From CAVTWH01 sp963738365 (GTDB lineage: Bacteria > Actinomycetota > Actinomycetes > Mycobacteriales > Micromonosporaceae), in assembly GCA_963738365.1 (NCBI GenBank), contig CAVTWH010000010.1, positions 1,525,613 through 1,589,612 on the forward strand: a DNA stretch of 64,000 nucleotides, in the 5' to 3' direction. The first letter of the stretch is position 1, and the number at the start of each line of letters is the position of its first letter. The position numbers were made by a program, and so were the translations under genes. The notes under the pieces are model-generated. The model saw only the letters and a list, made by a program, of their open reading frames with translations, did not search any database and was not told where the DNA came from. This document shows, one piece after another, positions 63,529-64,000 of the stretch.

Positions 63529-64000
63529 CTATCGGCCGTAACGCTCTTTGCCGAGCACGAGCTGCTTCGGCAGCGCGACCCGCGGCGGCGGGGAGGGATC
63601 GGCGAGCACGGAGACCGTCTCGGCCACCGAGCGGGTCAGCGACGCAGTGTCGTCGCCGAAGTCGACGGTGATGTGGTCCTCGTCGACGCTCGCGACCGTC
63701 CCCTTGCGCCCGGGCTCGAAGCCCTCGCGCTTGAAGAGGTGCAGGAGATCCTCCGCCTCGCTCTCGAAGCGCAGGATCTGGACCTTCGCCCCTTCTTCGG
63801 TGTCCCCGAGCGGGACGCCCTCGATGCGGGTGCCGGGCTCGATCGGGTGGCCGTGCGGACAGGTCTTCGCGTCCCCGATCGCGTCCATCATGCGCGCTTC
63901 GAGGTTCGGCGACATCGCGTGCTCGAGGCGCTCGGCCTCCTCGTGGACGTCGTCCCACGGGATCTTCAGCACGTCGGTCAGGAACCGCTCGATCAGCCGG
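63529..64000 (-). CDS. DtxR/MntR-family metalloregulator, partial (N-terminus off the window)
   Basis: The visible C-terminal 156 residues include LIERFLTDVLKIPWDDVHEEAERLEHAMS and the metal-binding region PNLEARMMDAIGDAKTCPHGHPIEPG, then an FeoA/SH3-like domain (VQILRFESEAEDLLHLFKREGFEPGRKGTVASVDEDHITVDFG). This is the second half of iron- or manganese-dependent DtxR-type repressors; the winged helix lies beyond 64,000. It is read on the same strand as the thioredoxin. Confidence 0.82.
   Translation of the reverse strand, partial: RLIERFLTDVLKIPWDDVHEEAERLEHAMSPNLEARMMDAIGDAKTCPHGHPIEPGTRIEGVPLGDTEEGAKVQILRFESEAEDLLHLFKREGFEPGRKGTVASVDEDHITVDFGDDTASLTRSVAETVSVLADPSPPPRVALPKQLVLGKERYGR

Overview
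The window is very GC-rich actinobacterial DNA that reads as two unrelated pieces joined near position 30,140. Left of that point the gene content is that of a Micromonospora-like actinomycete: GTG/TTG starts, strongly GC-ending codons and an exopolysaccharide locus. Right of it the content resembles Solirubrobacterales/Thermoleophilia: sucCD, NfeD/SPFH, an ECF sigma factor with a fused anti-sigma-like tail, and many GC-rich regulators. Taxonomy is inferred from protein style only. At the join two genes are each cut inside their coding sequence, so an assembly chimera is the simplest reading.

Left part (1-30,140): a cell-surface polysaccharide locus. It holds nucleotide-sugar enzymes (two NAD-dependent epimerases, a UDP-glucose/GDP-mannose dehydrogenase, a sugar-phosphate nucleotidyltransferase), five glycosyltransferases, a Wzz-like chain-length protein, an O-antigen ligase/polymerase-like protein, a Wzx-like flippase, two acyltransferase-3 proteins, a polysaccharide deacetylase, a CelD/FemAB-type GNAT protein, an asparagine-synthase-like protein, a secreted beta-helix protein, two C-methyltransferase-like proteins, a PIG-L deacetylase and an F420-type oxidoreductase. 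Together they look able to make activated sugars, assemble and flip a repeat unit, polymerise it and decorate it. A recurrent intergenic motif, TGTAAGAAANNCGTCAC, lies in front of several of these units and may co-regulate them.

Middle part (30,140-43,700): an acyl-CoA carboxylase alpha chain (biotin carboxylase plus biotin carrier), an M20 peptidase, a remarkable Clp/AAA+ ATPase fused to a release-factor-like tail that lacks the GGQ domain, an MFS permease, a LacI-type and a MocR-type regulator, a SIS-domain sugar isomerase with an EamA permease, an FHA protein and an MBL-fold hydrolase. Almost every gene here carries apparent single-base indels, mostly insertions. The genes are annotated as continuous with that caveat.

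Right part (43,700-64,000): mostly intact genes. They are a haloacid-dehalogenase pair, NfeD/SPFH membrane proteins, sucC-sucD, a delta-60-repeat secreted protein, a group II PLP decarboxylase, an SH3-like secreted protein, the ECF sigma factor, and a tryptophan-catabolism-like set (aminotransferase, formamidase-like hydrolase, kynureninase). They are followed by a VOC protein, a MarR/MFS divergent pair with palindromic operators, an AraC regulator, a Ca2+/H+ antiporter, a GH3 glycosidase, a LysR regulator, a thioredoxin and the C-terminal part of a DtxR-type metalloregulator.

I saw no tRNA, rRNA, CRISPR array or insertion sequence. The strongest candidate for something new is the Clp-release-factor fusion at 33,630-36,637.
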